Assembly: GCA_937874755.1 (NCBI GenBank)
Contig: CALNBC010000288.1
Span: forward strand, 1-6,444
DNA: 6,444 nucleotides
Origin: an uncultured Clostridia bacterium
Lineage (GTDB): Bacteria > Bacillota > Clostridia > Christensenellales > CALWSW01
Direction of reading: 5' to 3'
This document shows positions 5,532 through 6,444 of this stretch, piece after piece. Made by a program: the position numbers and the translations under genes. Positions within the stretch are counted from its first letter, which is position 1; each line of letters opens with the position of its first letter. The notes under the pieces were generated by a model. It did no database searches and was not told the DNA's origin. It was given only the letters and a program-made list of their open reading frames with translations.

Positions 5532-6444
5532 CTAAACTCTCCTGAGGTTTAAGAGCACTGCCTCGGGCAGCTCTTTGTCTGCGCCGGGATTTAGCTTGGC
5601 GAGTTCGGAAAGAGGCACTCCGAAGCGGCGACCGACATCCCAAGGGGTTTCGCCGCCCGAGGGAAAGTACACAACAGGCCCATAAAGCCCGCCGCGGCGA
5701 TTGCCTTCTCCCGCGTCGACTACGACGGTCTTCGAGTACGACTTCCAGGCGGTTACGGTGCAATCCAGCACGCTCTGGATGACGACGGTTCCCTGCATGC
5801 CGCTGGCGTGCACGCATTCTGCGTCCGCGTGGACGGCGATGCCCATGCCCTCTTTTAGCATGGGTGCGGAAAGCGCCGCATCAAAGGGGAGTATGCAGTC
5901 GAAGGAGCGCAGTTCGCCCGCCGGGCAAAGGTAAATCACGTTGACGTACATGCTGCCGTTGACGTTGAGTTCGCCGTCCTTTGCGGTGGCATCCCCCACC
6001 GCGGGACGCATAGAGGTGAACAGCACCCGCTCCGCGTTCGGGTAACCTGTGGGCAGGGGAGCTTCCAACCTAACGTTGCCGCGGCTTGCGGTGCTGAACA
6101 TGCTGCAGGGGGTGAGCGTCTTTCGCTCGAGGGTAAGCTCGAATTCCGCGGAGTACGCGTCCGACAGCGCCTTTGTGCTTTCCTTTGTCGCGCCTAGCAG
6201 CCTGACCGTTACCGAAGCGTCCACCGCTGCAGTGTCGTCGCCTATCAGCTCGGCGTTTATGCCCGTGAGCATCACATCGCCGCTCAGTTCCTCCGCCATG
6301 TCGTCCACGGGTATGGACGCCTCAAAGGGCAGCGAAAATGGCAGCCATTCAGGGGAGCCGTCTATTCCGGCGGTCAGCGGACAGCTGCACCTCGAGAAAC
6401 CCCGTTGACCCTGCAAAATCCCTGGCAGCCGAGTATTTCGGATG
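5532..6444 (-). CDS. SPOCS (DUF3794)-LysM protein, SipL-like spore coat morphogenesis factor; partial at right edge
   Basis: This is the C-terminal part of a protein with the SipL layout: SPOCS repeats followed by one LysM domain. In Clostridioides difficile SipL binds SpoIVA through its LysM domain and is needed to attach the coat to the forespore. Numbering from a TTG at 6416, which is not the true start, one SPOCS repeat is visible from WLPFSLPFEASIPVDD (24-39). A second runs about 121-220 with VNGSMYVNVIYL and SFDCILPFDAAL. LysM covers 238-292 (VVYFPSGGETPWDVGRRFGV, then LSELAKLNPGA). The ORF is open to the right edge, but before about residue 15 the wording stops fitting SPOCS, while another frame gives GFLEVQL (6402-6382); a frame break near 6376-6381 is likely. 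The real start lies outside the window. It is convergent with the DegV gene. No signal peptide is expected, as the protein works on the mother-cell side. Confidence 0.75.
   Translation of the reverse strand, partial: IRNTRLPGILQGQRGFSRCSCPLTAGIDGSPEWLPFSLPFEASIPVDDMAEELSGDVMLTGINAELIGDDTAAVDASVTVRLLGATKESTKALSDAYSAEFELTLERKTLTPCSMFSTASRGNVRLEAPLPTGYPNAERVLFTSMRPAVGDATAKDGELNVNGSMYVNVIYLCPAGELRSFDCILPFDAALSAPMLKEGMGIAVHADAECVHASGMQGTVVIQSVLDCTVTAWKSYSKTVVVDAGEGNRRGGLYGPVVYFPSGGETPWDVGRRFGVPLSELAKLNPGADKELPEAVLLNLRRV

Noticed and set aside
5524..5817. Arginine-rich 97-codon minus-strand frame overlapping the LysM region
   Set aside because: Alternate-frame shadow of the SPOCS-LysM gene; its Arg/Ser-rich text is typical of reading GC-rich codons out of frame.

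Overview
The window looks like chromosomal DNA from an endospore-forming, low-to-mid GC Gram-positive of class Clostridia (Bacillota). The grounds are strong AAGGAGG-type ribosome sites, a DegV-family protein, a multi-membrane-span GGDEF/HD-GYP signalling protein, and above all a SPOCS (DUF3794)-LysM protein of the SipL type, which is tied to the clostridial spore coat. I cannot name the genus. I see no phage, transposon, CRISPR array, tRNA or rRNA.

Layout. Positions 1-3976 are on the minus strand. A GH3-family (ANL-like) protein (3976 to 2321) is followed after 53 bases by a membrane cyclic-di-GMP-type protein that starts at 2267 with GTG and runs off the left edge; the two probably form an operon. 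The signalling gene is interrupted by a one-base frameshift inside its GAF domain (about 1146-1151). Reading through it gives nine membrane segments, GAF, a degenerate GGDEF (SGQQF) and HD-GYP. Positions 3977-4495 form an AT-rich divergent intergenic region with candidate promoters in both directions and a cluster of dyad-symmetric sites. A DegV-family fatty-acid-binding protein (4496-5404) reads rightwards and ends at a strong rho-independent hairpin (5442-5473). The hairpin also sits at the end of the convergent SPOCS-LysM gene, which enters from the right edge on the minus strand (6444 to 5532).

Function together. The genes do not form one obvious pathway. They combine second-messenger signalling (GAF/GGDEF/HD-GYP), an acyl-adenylate-type enzyme of unknown substrate (GH3), fatty-acid handling (DegV/FakB-like) and spore-coat assembly (SipL-like).

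Quality. Three independent signs suggest that both ends of the window, and one internal site, carry assembly or sequencing faults or real gene damage. First, a 16-base inverted repeat at the left edge replaces the expected HH pair of the HD-GYP domain. Second, the signalling gene has a frameshift at a C-run. Third, the SPOCS-LysM gene shows at least one frame break within about 80 bases of the right edge. I did not find a convincing new multi-gene system; the most unusual items are the bacterial GH3 gene beside the signalling gene and the pair of near-identical palindromes 32 bp apart in the divergent region.
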